A DNA stretch of 64,000 bases from Aerococcaceae bacterium DSM 111022 (lineage in GTDB: Bacteria; Bacillota; Bacilli; Lactobacillales; Aerococcaceae). Positions 53,614-63,575 of this stretch are shown here, one piece after another; position 1 is the stretch's first letter, and the number at the start of each line of letters is the position of its first letter. Location of the stretch: contig JACBXO010000006.1 in NCBI GenBank assembly GCA_015863195.1, positions 124,001 through 188,000 on the forward strand, read 5' to 3'. The translations under genes and the position numbers were made by a program. The notes beneath the pieces are model-generated. The model made no database searches and was not told the DNA's origin. It saw nothing but the letters and a program-made list of their open reading frames with translations.

Positions 53614-55356
53614 TTATAAAGACTGACCTGAACCTGCCATTTGCATTTCATAATAGAAACCTTCTTGTCGCATTAACACTTCATGATTTCCTTGTTCTAC
53701 AATCTGGCCTTCCTTCATCACTAATATAATATCCGCATTTTGAATCGTTGATAGACGGTGTGCAATAATAAATGTTGTCCGCCCTACCATTAACTCATCA
53801 AAAGCTTGTTGAATTAACACTTCTGTACGCGTATCAATTGACGAAGTAGCTTCATCTAAAATTAACATCTCAGGTAATTGAACAAATAAACGAGCAATTG
53901 AAAGCAACTGACGTTGCCCCATAGATAAATTACTCCCATTATCCGTTAAAACTGTATCATAACCATCCGGTAACATCTCAATAAAACGATGGGCATGCGC
54001 TCTTTTAGCTGCTTCAATAATTTGATCTCGTGATGCATTTGGATAGCCATAAGCTATATTTTCTGCAATTGACCCCGTTTTTAACCAAGTTTCTTGAAGT
54101 ACCATCCCAAATTGTTCGCGCACTGAACGTCGTGTGAAGTCGTTCATGTTTACACCATCGATAAAAATTGCCCCTGAATCAACATCATAAAAACGCATCA
54201 ATAAATTAATTAAAGTCGACTTCCCAGCTCCTGTCGGTCCAACAATTGCAACAGTTTGACCTGGCTCAACCGCCACCGTTAAATCACGAATTAATTCCTT
54301 TTCAGGAACGTAACTGAAAGCAACATCGTCAAAAGTAATCTGCCCTTCAACTTCATTTAGACCAAATTCCTTAACTCCTGTTTCTTCTTCATCAACTAAA
54401 TCGATTAATTCAAAAATACGATCCCCAGAAGCAATAGCCGACTGTAATTCAGCTAAAACATTCGAAATATCATTAAAAGGCTTCATATATTGATTCGCAT
54501 AATTTAGAAAAGTCGTCAATTCCCCAACTGTAAAAACACCAGAAATAATACGCATCGCACCAACCAAAGTAACAAGCGCATATATCACCGAATTCACAAA
54601 ACGCGTTGTAGGATTAACCGTCGAAGAAATAAAAATCGCCGACTTCGAATAATTACTATAAATATCATTCACTTCATCAAATTCAACTCTTTTAAGATCT
54701 TGCTGATTAAAAAGACGAACTAACTCCGATTGTTGTACAGCCTCTTCAATAAGCTCAGAATGTGTAGAACGAACTTGAGTTTGTTTTGTATACAAATCAT
54801 AAGAGCGACTCGCCACAAAATGGGCAATAACAATCGAAATTGGCGTTAAAAGAACAACAATCAACATCATCTGTGTATCTAATTGTGCCATTGTCACAAT
54901 AGTAATAACAATCGTTAGTATTCCTGTCAGAAATTGATTAAACACCATCAGCAACCCAGCAGCGAGCTGATCAGTATCTGTTGTAATCCGGCTTACTACC
55001 GCTCCCGTTGAATGAGTATCCAAATAATTTAATGGAATACGATGAATTTTTTCTAATACCTCATTACGTAAATCTTCAATCATACGATAAATTAAACGAT
55101 TATAAATCAATGGATTGATTAACTGCACCAAAGCATTTACAGCTATTACAATTATCATTTGTCCTAAAATTATTAATAGCTCTTGGAAATCAACTTGATT
55201 AATTGCTACTACTTGGTTGACTGCTTGTCCAATTAGAATCGGTAAATATACCGTTAATGCTACTTGAGCAATTGTTAAAAGTGTAGCCAAGATAATTAAA
55301 CCTTTACTAGCAAAGAGGCGTTTTGCAACACGCATAATTGTTGAATTTTTATTCAT
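53614..55356 (-). CDS. heterodimeric ABC exporter subunit (second gene)
   Basis: Six-helix transmembrane domain (residues 1 to about 310) fused to an ATPase domain: Walker A GPTGAGKST, signature LSMGQRQ, Walker B MLILDEATSSID, H-loop AHRLS. 580 residues. Follows its partner without a gap (TAG directly before ATG, GGAGGTGG ribosome site). All ATPase motifs are canonical in this half. Substrate unknown; LmrCD/BmrCD-type drug exporters are the nearest architecture. Confidence 0.92.
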   Translation of the reverse strand: MNKNSTIMRVAKRLFASKGLIILATLLTIAQVALTVYLPILIGQAVNQVVAINQVDFQELLIILGQMIIVIAVNALVQLINPLIYNRLIYRMIEDLRNEVLEKIHRIPLNYLDTHSTGAVVSRITTDTDQLAAGLLMVFNQFLTGILTIVITIVTMAQLDTQMMLIVVLLTPISIVIAHFVASRSYDLYTKQTQVRSTHSELIEEAVQQSELVRLFNQQDLKRVEFDEVNDIYSNYSKSAIFISSTVNPTTRFVNSVIYALVTLVGAMRIISGVFTVGELTTFLNYANQYMKPFNDISNVLAELQSAIASGDRIFELIDLVDEEETGVKEFGLNEVEGQITFDDVAFSYVPEKELIRDLTVAVEPGQTVAIVGPTGAGKSTLINLLMRFYDVDSGAIFIDGVNMNDFTRRSVREQFGMVLQETWLKTGSIAENIAYGYPNASRDQIIEAAKRAHAHRFIEMLPDGYDTVLTDNGSNLSMGQRQLLSIARLFVQLPEMLILDEATSSIDTRTEVLIQQAFDELMVGRTTFIIAHRLSTIQNADIILVMKEGQIVEQGNHEVLMRQEGFYYEMQMAGSGQSL

Positions 55357-57087
55357 CTAGTCCACCTCCGTAACAGCTTGTGATGCGTAAATTTCTTGGT
55401 AAATTTCATTCGATTTCAGTAACTCTTCATGAGTCCCGACACCTACTTGTTTACCTTTTTCTAAAACAGTAATTAAATCAGCATTACGCAAACTATGAAT
55501 TCGTTGTGAAATCATAATAATTGTACGGTCAGCATATTTTTCCTGTAAAGTATGCTGAAAATTAGATTCTGTTACATAGTCTAAAGCTGAAGTTGAGTCA
55601 TCGAAAATTAATAACTCAGCTTGCTTAATCAAAGCTCGAGCTATCGTCAGTCGCTGACGTTGCCCTCCAGAAAAATTACTTCCAAAGGCCGCAACAGGAC
55701 TATCTAAACCTTCAGACAACTGTTTAACAAACTCACTTGCCTGCGCATCATCTAATGCTCGCCAAATCTCTTCATCCGTTGCATCTTTTTTACCCATTAA
55801 TAAATTTGAACGGATCGTTCCTTTAAATAAAGTTACTTGCCCTGGAACAACTGCAATATCACTACGTAATCCAGCCAAATTATCAATATTAAACAACGAT
55901 GGATTAAAATAGATTGAACCCTCAGAAGGCTCATAAGTTTTAGAAATCAAATTTAAAAGTGTTGATTTCCCTGATCCAGTCGATCCAATAACACCAACAA
56001 AGGCGCCCTTTTTAATCGCTAAATTAATATTAGAAAGTGCCTTTGAATTAGCTTCTGGATAGGTGAAATTGACATTATCAATCACCAGAGCAGAATTGAC
56101 AACGGCATTTTTCTCTTCTTGTATCTGACTATCTGTTAAATCTTCTGTCGGTAAATCTAAAATGGCATTAACTCGTTTTGCACTTGTAATTGATTTATTA
56201 ATGACATCAAGAACGACAACTAATTTTACTAATTCAACTAAAATTGATAATAAATAATTAATAAGTGCGACTAATTGCCCTTGGGTCAATGTTCCAACAG
56301 ATACTTGATGCCCTCCTTGCCAAATCATTCCAACTAAAATAAGATTAACCGTTAAATAAGTCAGTGGATTAGATAACGCATTGATTCGTCCAACGCGTAA
56401 TTGCATCTTCGTTAAGTCATCATTGGTTTCTTCAAATTCATTAATTTCTCTATGTTGTTGTGTGAATGCTTTAATAACCCGAATACCTTGAATTTGTTCT
56501 CTCGTTTGAGTGACCAAACGGTCAAATTTATTACGAATATTTCGAAGCATCGGAGCAGCGACTTTCATAATAGTAAATACAATCACGGATAAAATAACAA
56601 TCATTAATACAAACCAAAGTGAAATTTGACGATTAATTTGAAGTGCCATCACTAAAGACCCCAATACAATAAATGGAGATCTTAAAAACAATCTAAAAGA
56701 AGTATTTAAACCAGATTGAATTTGAAAAGTATCACTAGCAAGTCGGTTAATAATACTTGATCCACCCATTTTATCACGGTCAGTTTTTGAAAGTTTCAAT
56801 GCATGGTCAAATGTATCTGCCGTTAGATCACGCGCATATTCTGTAGCTGCCTTAGCGGCAAAATATTGTGCTGCGATTGCAAGTATAAAACCAACTAGCC
56901 CTAATCCTATCATCACTGCAACGAGTGTAAATAAATAAGACCGATTTCCAGACGGAATCGCTTCATCAATAATTTTAGCAACTACTATCGGAACTAATAA
57001 TTCCAAAACCGCTTCTATTAATTTAAATAATGGCCCAGTTGCACTGAGGAGCTTTCGTCCCTCAAAATATTTCCATAAATGCTGCAT
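55357..57087 (-). CDS. heterodimeric ABC exporter subunit (first gene)
   Basis: TM domain plus ATPase: Walker A GSTGSGKST, signature FSGGQRQ, Walker B LLIFDDSTSALD, switch region SQRIHSL. Walker B ends in Asp (DDS) where Glu is normal, and the H-loop His is replaced in ISQRIHS, so this is the degenerate-site half, as in LmrC-like subunits. 576 residues. 10 bp downstream of mutY. Confidence 0.92.
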   Translation of the reverse strand: MQHLWKYFEGRKLLSATGPLFKLIEAVLELLVPIVVAKIIDEAIPSGNRSYLFTLVAVMIGLGLVGFILAIAAQYFAAKAATEYARDLTADTFDHALKLSKTDRDKMGGSSIINRLASDTFQIQSGLNTSFRLFLRSPFIVLGSLVMALQINRQISLWFVLMIVILSVIVFTIMKVAAPMLRNIRNKFDRLVTQTREQIQGIRVIKAFTQQHREINEFEETNDDLTKMQLRVGRINALSNPLTYLTVNLILVGMIWQGGHQVSVGTLTQGQLVALINYLLSILVELVKLVVVLDVINKSITSAKRVNAILDLPTEDLTDSQIQEEKNAVVNSALVIDNVNFTYPEANSKALSNINLAIKKGAFVGVIGSTGSGKSTLLNLISKTYEPSEGSIYFNPSLFNIDNLAGLRSDIAVVPGQVTLFKGTIRSNLLMGKKDATDEEIWRALDDAQASEFVKQLSEGLDSPVAAFGSNFSGGQRQRLTIARALIKQAELLIFDDSTSALDYVTESNFQHTLQEKYADRTIIMISQRIHSLRNADLITVLEKGKQVGVGTHEELLKSNEIYQEIYASQAVTEVD

Positions 57088-57097
57088 AGATTCACCT

Positions 57098-58204
57098 CTA
57101 TAATCCTTTTAATAATTTTTTCTGTAAAGTTGATATTGGATAATCTTTAATATCCTGTTTATGAACCCAAGCCATACCATCAGGAGCTGGGAATGAATTT
57201 GTTGAAGCTATAACTCTTTCTACATGCCAAATACGGTGGCTAAAAATATGTTTAACCGTTGGTATTTTATTTTGTTTAAATGGCTGTACAGTAAAATCTT
57301 GAATTTCCTGTTCATCTAACCAATTGATAAAAGCTGAATTATAATCTGCCTCTTCTTGAATACTTAATTGTTCTTGAAGCGGGAAATGCCAAAGTCCTGT
57401 GTTCAATTCCCCTTCACCGTGTTGACGTAATAAGAATTCGCCTCGATCATTGGTGATCACATAAGCATAAATAATATGTTCAGTTTGTTTAACCTTTTTT
57501 GGTTTATTCGGAAATAGATGGGCTGTTCCTAACTCATAAGACTTATCAAAATCTTTTAATGGATGGGGATCAGGATATGGACTTGAAGGCGTCATAATCA
57601 TCGCTCCCATGTCCATCAATGCTTGATTAAAATCTCCTGGCCTATCTGGATCCATAATCTGCTTATAAATAGAACGAAATTTGCGCTTCGAACTAACTTT
57701 AGTTATATCATCGTCTAAAGCAAAAAGCCTCGTCACAATTCGCATTAAATTACCATCAATGGCCGGTTCTACCTCACCATAACAAATACTTGCAATCGCA
57801 GCTGCAGTATATGGACCAATACCTTTAAGCGTCAATAAGCCCTCATAACTGGTCGGCATTTCTCCGCCGTGTTCATCTAGTACTTGATTGGCAGCAATTT
57901 GCATATTCCGAACCCTTGAATAATACCCTAAACCTTGCCATAAAGACATTAGTAACTCTTCATCAGCATTGGCTAAATCTTCAATTTTGGGTAATGCCTG
58001 AGTGAAACGCTCATAATAAGGCACAACAGTTGCTACTTGCGTTTGTTGGCACATAATCTCGCTCACCCAAATATAATATGGATTTTTTGTGTGACGCCAT
58101 GGAATGTCACGTTTTTCTCGGTCATACCAATCAAGCAATGTTTTACGGAATGCTTCGATCTTCTCATCTGACCAGTCTATTGAATAATCTTCTTTTCTCT
58201 TCAA
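57098..58204 (-). CDS. mutY: A/G-specific adenine glycosylase, cluster-less type
   Basis: Removes adenine mispaired with 8-oxoguanine. HhH-GPD fold: QQTQVATVVPYYERF, TLKGIGPYTAAAIASICYG, and PAIDGNLMRI with the catalytic Asp; a C-terminal Nudix-like domain recognises 8-oxoG. The four cysteines that bind 4Fe-4S after the HhH domain are absent: the region reads GAMIMTPSSPYPDPHPLKDFD. Cluster-less MutY is known in some lactobacilli. Start TTG at 58204, right after the recX stop; 368 residues. Confidence 0.92.
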   Translation of the reverse strand: MKRKEDYSIDWSDEKIEAFRKTLLDWYDREKRDIPWRHTKNPYYIWVSEIMCQQTQVATVVPYYERFTQALPKIEDLANADEELLMSLWQGLGYYSRVRNMQIAANQVLDEHGGEMPTSYEGLLTLKGIGPYTAAAIASICYGEVEPAIDGNLMRIVTRLFALDDDITKVSSKRKFRSIYKQIMDPDRPGDFNQALMDMGAMIMTPSSPYPDPHPLKDFDKSYELGTAHLFPNKPKKVKQTEHIIYAYVITNDRGEFLLRQHGEGELNTGLWHFPLQEQLSIQEEADYNSAFINWLDEQEIQDFTVQPFKQNKIPTVKHIFSHRIWHVERVIASTNSFPAPDGMAWVHKQDIKDYPISTLQKKLLKGL

Positions 58205-59056
58205 TTAAATGTCTTCCTCTTCTAATTCATGTTCATGGTCCTCCAACCAAAAATTGATTTTATCAAAATCATACCCTTTACGGAGCAAATCTTGCGTAAT
58301 ATACTGTTTTAATTCATACCCAGAATATTTACGCTCTCGCTTACGTAAACTTTTAGCTGCATCCACCTCAAGCAAATCCAAGATTTCCTCGTCATCTTTT
58401 TCGGTATCAATTTGTGACAAAGCTTGTTGAACAATATCGCGCTCATAACCTTTTGTCATCAAATGTTGTTGGAGTTTATTATTAATCATTTTAGGTGTCA
58501 ATCGCTTTTGACGGCGAATAAACTTACTCGCTAATTCAACCGCATTTTCTAATTGCTGCTCAGGCGGATACTCATCAAGCGCATTAAGTATTTCTGCCTC
58601 AGAAAGTCCTTTTTTAATCAATTCCTGCTCAATATTCCGCGGCCCTTTATAATTAATCAGCGCCTGATTTCTCACAAATGACTCACCGTATACCCGGTCA
58701 TTAAGATACCCTTGAGACTTAAGCTTATCAATCGTCTTTTTGTGAAGCACTGGATCAATAATTATCTTCTTATCCGGATGATTCGGATCCGTCATCTCTT
58801 GCTTCGCCAAATAGTCATGTACTTCCTTAACCGAACGAAGCTGATAGGAGATATAGTTCAAAGCTTTTTGATAAATCTTCGATTCAAATTCTCTTGATTT
58901 AATTTGCTCAATTAATTCCGGGGTCAATTCTTGCCCCTTAAATAGAGAAAAATCAAGTAAAACTTGCTCGTGAATTCCCACCAAAAACTCTTCATCGACA
59001 TACACTGAATATCGCTGTGTATCTTTTTTCTGTCGTTCTATCTTAGTGATTTTCAA
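58205..59056 (-). CDS. recX: recombination regulator RecX
   Basis: Helical-repeat protein that modulates RecA filaments. Repeated modules SYQLRSVKEVHDYL, GYLNDRVYGESFVRN and GPRNIEQELIKKGL show the RecX pattern. 283 residues, the long Firmicute form. TTG start at 59056 with a GGGGG site. Upstream of mutY with no gap. Confidence 0.9.
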   Translation of the reverse strand: MKITKIERQKKDTQRYSVYVDEEFLVGIHEQVLLDFSLFKGQELTPELIEQIKSREFESKIYQKALNYISYQLRSVKEVHDYLAKQEMTDPNHPDKKIIIDPVLHKKTIDKLKSQGYLNDRVYGESFVRNQALINYKGPRNIEQELIKKGLSEAEILNALDEYPPEQQLENAVELASKFIRRQKRLTPKMINNKLQQHLMTKGYERDIVQQALSQIDTEKDDEEILDLLEVDAAKSLRKRERKYSGYELKQYITQDLLRKGYDFDKINFWLEDHEHELEEEDI

Positions 59057-59236
59057 TTAAAGACCCCCAGTCATATTTTTTAAAAGTAGTATTTCATTAG
59101 AGCCTATAGACAATCTATTGAAACTTCTACTATACATTTTGAAATCGTTTTAAGCAAATAATCGATAGTTAATTTTCTTTAACTATGTTACCATTTATAA
59201 AGATTTATCCCAAATAGAATTTATTGAGGTGATAGA

Positions 59237-60019
59237 ATGAATACTGAACTTAAAAATATTGCTGAAGTAGCAGCTCTAGCAGGCACAATTATGTTGGAAT
59301 CACATGCTGAAAGTTACCGAGTTGAAGATACTGTGCGTCGTATTTTAGCAACGTCAGGTATGGACTCAATTGACGTAGTAACAAATACAACTGGGTTATA
59401 TTTAACACTAGACGATTCTGACCCATCTATGGATCCAATCACAATTGTACGTCGTATTGATTCACGCGGGAATCATTTAAACAAAATTTACCGTGTAAAT
59501 AATATTTCACGTGCTTTAACGAGTGGACAAATTAGCCATGATGAAGCAAAAAGACGTTTGAATGTAGTTAATGAATCAGAATATAATGTATATAGTCTTG
59601 ACATTGCGACCATTTTACTCGTTGTTGCTTTCACCATCTTAGGTGGTGGTAATATATATGATATCATTCTATCATTTCCAATTGGAGCAGTTGTTGCCCT
59701 GTCACGCGTTTGGAAAAACTTTATCGATATGAATGACTTTATCTTTACAATGTTTACTACTACACTAACTGCTTTTGCAACAGAATTATTTACGAATCTA
59801 TTTCCAGGACTCAATATGTCTAGTAGTATCATCATTATCGCAGCCCTAATGCCCCTTTATCCCGGAACAGCCTTCACAAATGGTATCCGTGATACTTTAA
59901 AAGGTGACTATGTCTCCGGTGTCGCTCGAATTGCTGATGCCTTTGTTATTGCATTATCGATAGCTCTTGGTGTTGCGTTAGGCTTGTCACTTTATGGAGG
60001 TGTTAGCGCATGGATATAA
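59237..60019 (+). CDS. threonine/serine exporter family protein, large half
   Basis: 260-residue ThrE-family protein. A cytoplasmic N-terminal domain (GTIMLESHAESYRVEDTVRRIL) precedes five hydrophobic helices. PGTAFTNGIRDTLKGDYVSGVAR is the family's conserved loop. With the next gene it forms the split (two-subunit) version of ThrE. The substrate (Thr, Ser, or a dicarboxylate) is not visible from sequence. Confidence 0.87.
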   Translation: MNTELKNIAEVAALAGTIMLESHAESYRVEDTVRRILATSGMDSIDVVTNTTGLYLTLDDSDPSMDPITIVRRIDSRGNHLNKIYRVNNISRALTSGQISHDEAKRRLNVVNESEYNVYSLDIATILLVVAFTILGGGNIYDIILSFPIGAVVALSRVWKNFIDMNDFIFTMFTTTLTAFATELFTNLFPGLNMSSSIIIIAALMPLYPGTAFTNGIRDTLKGDYVSGVARIADAFVIALSIALGVALGLSLYGGVSAWI

Positions 60020-60498
60020 ATACAATCTTTGATATTTTTGTAAAATTATTTGCCGCTTTCATGGTTACAACCTTTTCAGCTATTACTTTGGAAGCCCCAA
60101 GACAAGTACTATATAAAATTTGGCCGATTGGCGTCACTTCTTACGCAACATTTTTATTTTTTACGCATCTTGGCGTCAGTGAGTTCTTATCAACATTTTA
60201 TGCCTGTTTCATCGCTTCAATTATGTCACAATTCTTTTCACGCCATTTTAAAGCGCCGGTTACTATGTTTTATATTCCTACTTTCTTTATTTATGTACCG
60301 GGTTCTGCAATTTACCAAACAGCTTTCCATTTCATTAATGGAGACTCTGCTATGGCAGCACATTACTTAGTAAGAACTGTAATGACAGCTGGAGCGATTG
60401 CCTTAGGTGTTTTCATGTCAGATTCGATTTTTGAAATATACTTTTCAACACGTGATAGCTTAAAAGCAAGGCGTGAGGAGAATCAACAAAACAACTAA
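60010..60498 (+). CDS. threonine/serine exporter family protein, small half
   Basis: 162-residue membrane protein, five helices, matching the C-terminal (DUF3815) part of ThrE. FYIPTFFIYVPGSAIYQTAFHF carries the conserved P-G-S. It overlaps the large half by 10 bp, consistent with coupled translation of a complex. Confidence 0.87.
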   Translation: MDINTIFDIFVKLFAAFMVTTFSAITLEAPRQVLYKIWPIGVTSYATFLFFTHLGVSEFLSTFYACFIASIMSQFFSRHFKAPVTMFYIPTFFIYVPGSAIYQTAFHFINGDSAMAAHYLVRTVMTAGAIALGVFMSDSIFEIYFSTRDSLKARREENQQNN

Positions 60499-60512
60499 AT
60501 TTTTGCATATTA

Positions 60513-60545
60513 AAAACGCACTTCCATAGATTTGGAGTGCGTTTT
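60513..60545. terminator. bidirectional terminator
   Basis: AAAACGCACTTCCA / TGGAGTGCGTTTT, 13-bp stem between convergent genes. Confidence 0.88.
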
Positions 60546-61014
60546 ATTTGTTTTTCTCAATTGAATTTAATACCGTACCATCTTGTGCATCGACTTTGAG
60601 TACTGCTTTATATTCCAAATGATCATCCACTAGATCAATTTGATAAATTGTCTGATCATGTTCCCGTTTTATTTCTCCTTTATAAGGTCTGTAATCCGGA
60701 TAGATTGACTTAGCGACTGCAGTGATTTCATTCAGAGACAACAAGTTATCTATTTGAATAAATTCATTTTCTTGATTGGCACATTCCTTCGGAGATAAGT
60801 ATTTGGATTCTTCTGTCAAAACACCACCGGTTTGGGCATTCATTTGTAAAGTCTGTCTGATAGTTAAATCTTGTCCAATGATTTTATATCTTAAGAACTG
60901 GCCTTTATATGAGAGTTTAATTTTTATAATATCCATATCTGGAAATGCTTTTTGATAAAAAGCAATAACTTCTGCTATCGTCCAAATATGATGCTCTTCT
61001 TCAAATGTCTTCAC
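60544..61014 (-). CDS. PepSY-like cytoplasmic protein
   Basis: 156-residue protein of unknown function with two PepSY-type repeats: IIKIKLSYKGQFLRYKIIG...LQMNAQTGGVL and YKGEIKREHDQTIYQIDLVDD...VLKVDAQDGTVL, each ending in DA-x-G-x-V. No signal peptide is present when the GTG at 61014 (AAGGAGG, 8 nt spacing) is used; an upstream frame start at 61089 adds a hydrophobic stretch but has no ribosome site. PepSY domains often inhibit proteases or sense lipids; role here unknown. Confidence 0.72.
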   Translation of the reverse strand: MKTFEEEHHIWTIAEVIAFYQKAFPDMDIIKIKLSYKGQFLRYKIIGQDLTIRQTLQMNAQTGGVLTEESKYLSPKECANQENEFIQIDNLLSLNEITAVAKSIYPDYRPYKGEIKREHDQTIYQIDLVDDHLEYKAVLKVDAQDGTVLNSIEKNK

Positions 61015-61081
61015 CAAACCTACCTCCTTCTTAGTCGAAATCATTATAACACACAATGTATACGGTTTCACTAAGTAAAAA

Positions 61082-61116
61082 CCATTCACTCATCAAAAAA
61101 ATTAATGACTGAATGG
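61082..61116 (-). terminator. terminator after the D-2-hydroxyacid dehydrogenase
   Basis: CCATTCACTCAT / ATGACTGAATGG arms with one mismatch and five Ts on the minus strand. Confidence 0.75.
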
Positions 61117-61146
61117 AGTAAGGTCTATTAAAAACGAGTCAAAGAT

Positions 61147-62106
61147 TTACAGTTCAACAATATTTTGTGGTTTACCTTCTAAATACTTAACTGCATTATC
61201 AAAAACAATATTAGCACGGTCTACCATCGCTTCGTCTGTTAAATAGGCAATATGCGGTGTTAACACAGATTTTTTTGTATGAATCAATGGATAGTCATTT
61301 GGTAAAGGTGGCTCCATATCATAAACGTCAATCCCTGCTCCACCAATAGCCCCATTATTTAATAATTCAGCTAACGCTTCATTATCCACAATAGGTCCAC
61401 GAGCTACATTAATTAAAAGTGCATCATCTTTCATAGATTCCATCAATTCGCGACTAATGATTCCTTTTGTAGCATCAGTATTTGGTAGGTGAATTGAAAT
61501 AATATCAGACTCAGACATAACTTCTTCAAGTGATTTATACTCAAGCCCTAATTCCTTAGCTTCTTCTTTTTCTGAGCGGTTATAACCTATTAAATTTGCC
61601 CCAAACGCTTTAAATAATTCAGCTGTTTTAATACCTAAATTCCCTGTACCAACAATCCCTACTGTTTTACCTTTAATTTCACGACCTTGGAAAGGCGCTG
61701 TAAAATCTTCCCCTTTACGAGTATCGGCGTCTCCTTGAACAATGTCACGGTAAAGGCTTAATACTAAACCAATTGCCAATTCTGGAACTGCTGTATTGGA
61801 ATAACCAGATGCATTTGCAATTTGAATTCCTTTATCTGCTGCTACTTTTTGGTCAACATGGTCTACTCCTGTGAAAGCCACGTTAATTAATTTAGTTTTT
61901 TCTAGACGATTGATAACTTCCGCTGGGTATGGGTTGTTCGCAATAATGACGATTTCTACATCTTTACTACGTTCATACAATTCTTCAGTATCTGTTGTTT
62001 TTTCATTATAGTATACAAATTCATGGCCTAAATCAGTAATCGATTTTCCTAAATCTTCTATATAACTATCTGGTACACGCAATGGTTCAATTAAAGCTAC
62101 TCTCAT
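61147..62106 (-). CDS. D-2-hydroxyacid dehydrogenase (phosphoglycerate-dehydrogenase family)
   Basis: NAD-dependent oxidoreductase, 319 residues. NAD motif GIVGTGNLGIKTAELF, catalytic Arg in LINVARGPIVD, Glu in YDMEPPLP and His in LTPHIAYLT. The ATG at 62106 follows GAGGAG; the frame start at 62241 is unsupported. Candidate substrates are 2-oxo acids such as glyoxylate, hydroxypyruvate or phosphoglycerate; no serB/serC neighbour points to serine synthesis. Confidence 0.86.
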   Translation of the reverse strand: MRVALIEPLRVPDSYIEDLGKSITDLGHEFVYYNEKTTDTEELYERSKDVEIVIIANNPYPAEVINRLEKTKLINVAFTGVDHVDQKVAADKGIQIANASGYSNTAVPELAIGLVLSLYRDIVQGDADTRKGEDFTAPFQGREIKGKTVGIVGTGNLGIKTAELFKAFGANLIGYNRSEKEEAKELGLEYKSLEEVMSESDIISIHLPNTDATKGIISRELMESMKDDALLINVARGPIVDNEALAELLNNGAIGGAGIDVYDMEPPLPNDYPLIHTKKSVLTPHIAYLTDEAMVDRANIVFDNAVKYLEGKPQNIVEL

Positions 62107-62443
62107 TAAATCACTCCTCTTAATTACTAATACCATTCTACCTAGAAAAGCAAACTTCCGCAAATAACTACTCTTATAATCTGTATCAGATATTTCCTTG
62201 CGTTTTATTTCATTCAATTCACATATATTATTTAACTGCATTTACCAGGTTTATTCATTATACTTATCAGATGTTACAGCCCAGAAAAACTGTTACAACA
62301 GCATTTCACAGACGTGACACATAAAAAATATTCATTAATCCCAAGGCATATCATTGTACATTTTCGAAAAAAATTGATAAAGTTATATTTGTAGACGAGA
62401 GAAACTATCAGTCTAAATTCAAATCAAAGAGGAGAATGTGATT
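62107..62443. promoter_or_regulatory. 337-bp divergent intergenic region
   Basis: AT-rich. Holds a small CTGTT/AACAG palindrome near 62290 and possible weak promoter elements for the secreted protein (TATATT-like -10 near 62383). I see no convincing operator or RNA gene. Confidence 0.3.
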
Positions 62444-63544
62444 ATGAAAAAATCTTTACGTCAAATGTTAACAGTAACTTTAAGTGCGGTTTTACTTGCT
62501 GGTGCTTCAACTAGTTTTGTAGCTGCTCAAGAAGAATCGAGTGCATCAGAAGAAACATCATCAGTAGTTTCTGAAAGTGCATCTGAGGAAAGTGCCGATG
62601 AAGAAGTACCTGCTGAGGTTAGTGAAGCTCAAACAGGACTTGATGAAGCTTTAGCGTTATTCGAAGAAGAATATCCTGAGTCAAGCATCTCAAAAATCAA
62701 TGTCGAAATGGTTGTTGACGATGAAACTGAAGAAGTTTCATTTGAATATGACATCGAAGGACTAGATGCTGAATTTAATGAGTATGAATTAGATCTTGTT
62801 TATGCTAACGGTGAAGTCACTGAATCAGAATTCAGTGAAGGTTGGTTAAACAATGATGAAGAAGATCAAGCAGAAGAAAGTGTTTCTGTAGACTCTAATC
62901 AAGAACCTGTAGAAGAAACAGAAGAAGCATCAACAGAAGCTGAACAAGCTGCGTCTGATGCAGAATCAGTTCAAGAATCTGCTCAATCAGTTCAAGAGTC
63001 AGCAGAAGAAACACAAGAATCTGCTGAAGATACAGTTGAATTTGAAGAAAGAACTTTAAATTTAGAAGAAACAATTACATTAGATGAAGCTTCGGAAATC
63101 GCATTAACTGAAGTTGGTGAAGGTGAAGTTGTTGAATGGACTTTAGAATCAGATACTGCTGAATTCTGGGGATTATTCGGTGACGAAGCTAACGAAAATC
63201 CAATTTGGGTAATGGATGTTGAAAACATGGAAGCTGACAATGATACAGAAGTCCATGTAGACGCTATTACTGGTGAAGTCTTAAACCTTGATGAAGTTCA
63301 AGAAGACGTATCAGGTGCTCAAAACGAAGCTGCAGAAGAATCAGCTGAATCAACACAAGAAGCTGTTGAAGAGTCGGCTGAATCAACAGAAGAAGCAGCT
63401 GAAGAGTCAGCTGAATCAACAGAGGAAGCTGCTGAATCAGAAGCTGAGTCTGTAGAAGAATCAGCAGATCAAGAAGCTGAAGAAGTTGAAAGTAATGCTG
63501 AAGAATCAGTAGATTCTGCTGAATCAGCAACTGACGGACAGTAA
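62444..63544 (+). CDS. secreted acidic PepSY-domain protein with Ser/Glu repeats
   Basis: 366-residue exported protein. A signal peptide (KKSLRQMLTVTLSAVLLAGA, cleavage likely after AAQ) is followed by a PepSY-type domain (about 65-130), a Ser/Glu/Ala linker, a second PepSY-type domain (about 200-285, ending VHVDAITGEVLNL) and a C-terminal tail of AEESAEST-type repeats. No cysteines, no sortase motif, extremely acidic. ATG 62444 is preferred, 9 nt after GAGGAG; a GTG lies six nt earlier. Function unknown; the acidic tail could bind cations or the cell wall. Confidence 0.78.
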   Translation: MKKSLRQMLTVTLSAVLLAGASTSFVAAQEESSASEETSSVVSESASEESADEEVPAEVSEAQTGLDEALALFEEEYPESSISKINVEMVVDDETEEVSFEYDIEGLDAEFNEYELDLVYANGEVTESEFSEGWLNNDEEDQAEESVSVDSNQEPVEETEEASTEAEQAASDAESVQESAQSVQESAEETQESAEDTVEFEERTLNLEETITLDEASEIALTEVGEGEVVEWTLESDTAEFWGLFGDEANENPIWVMDVENMEADNDTEVHVDAITGEVLNLDEVQEDVSGAQNEAAEESAESTQEAVEESAESTEEAAEESAESTEEAAESEAESVEESADQEAEEVESNAEESVDSAESATDGQ

Positions 63545-63575
63545 TTACAAGTTTCAACTAATTTAATTTAAATAG

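Noticed and set aside
63267-63557. Leu/Gln-rich 96-codon frame on the minus strand
   Set aside because: Shadow of the Ser/Glu repeat tail of the secreted protein.
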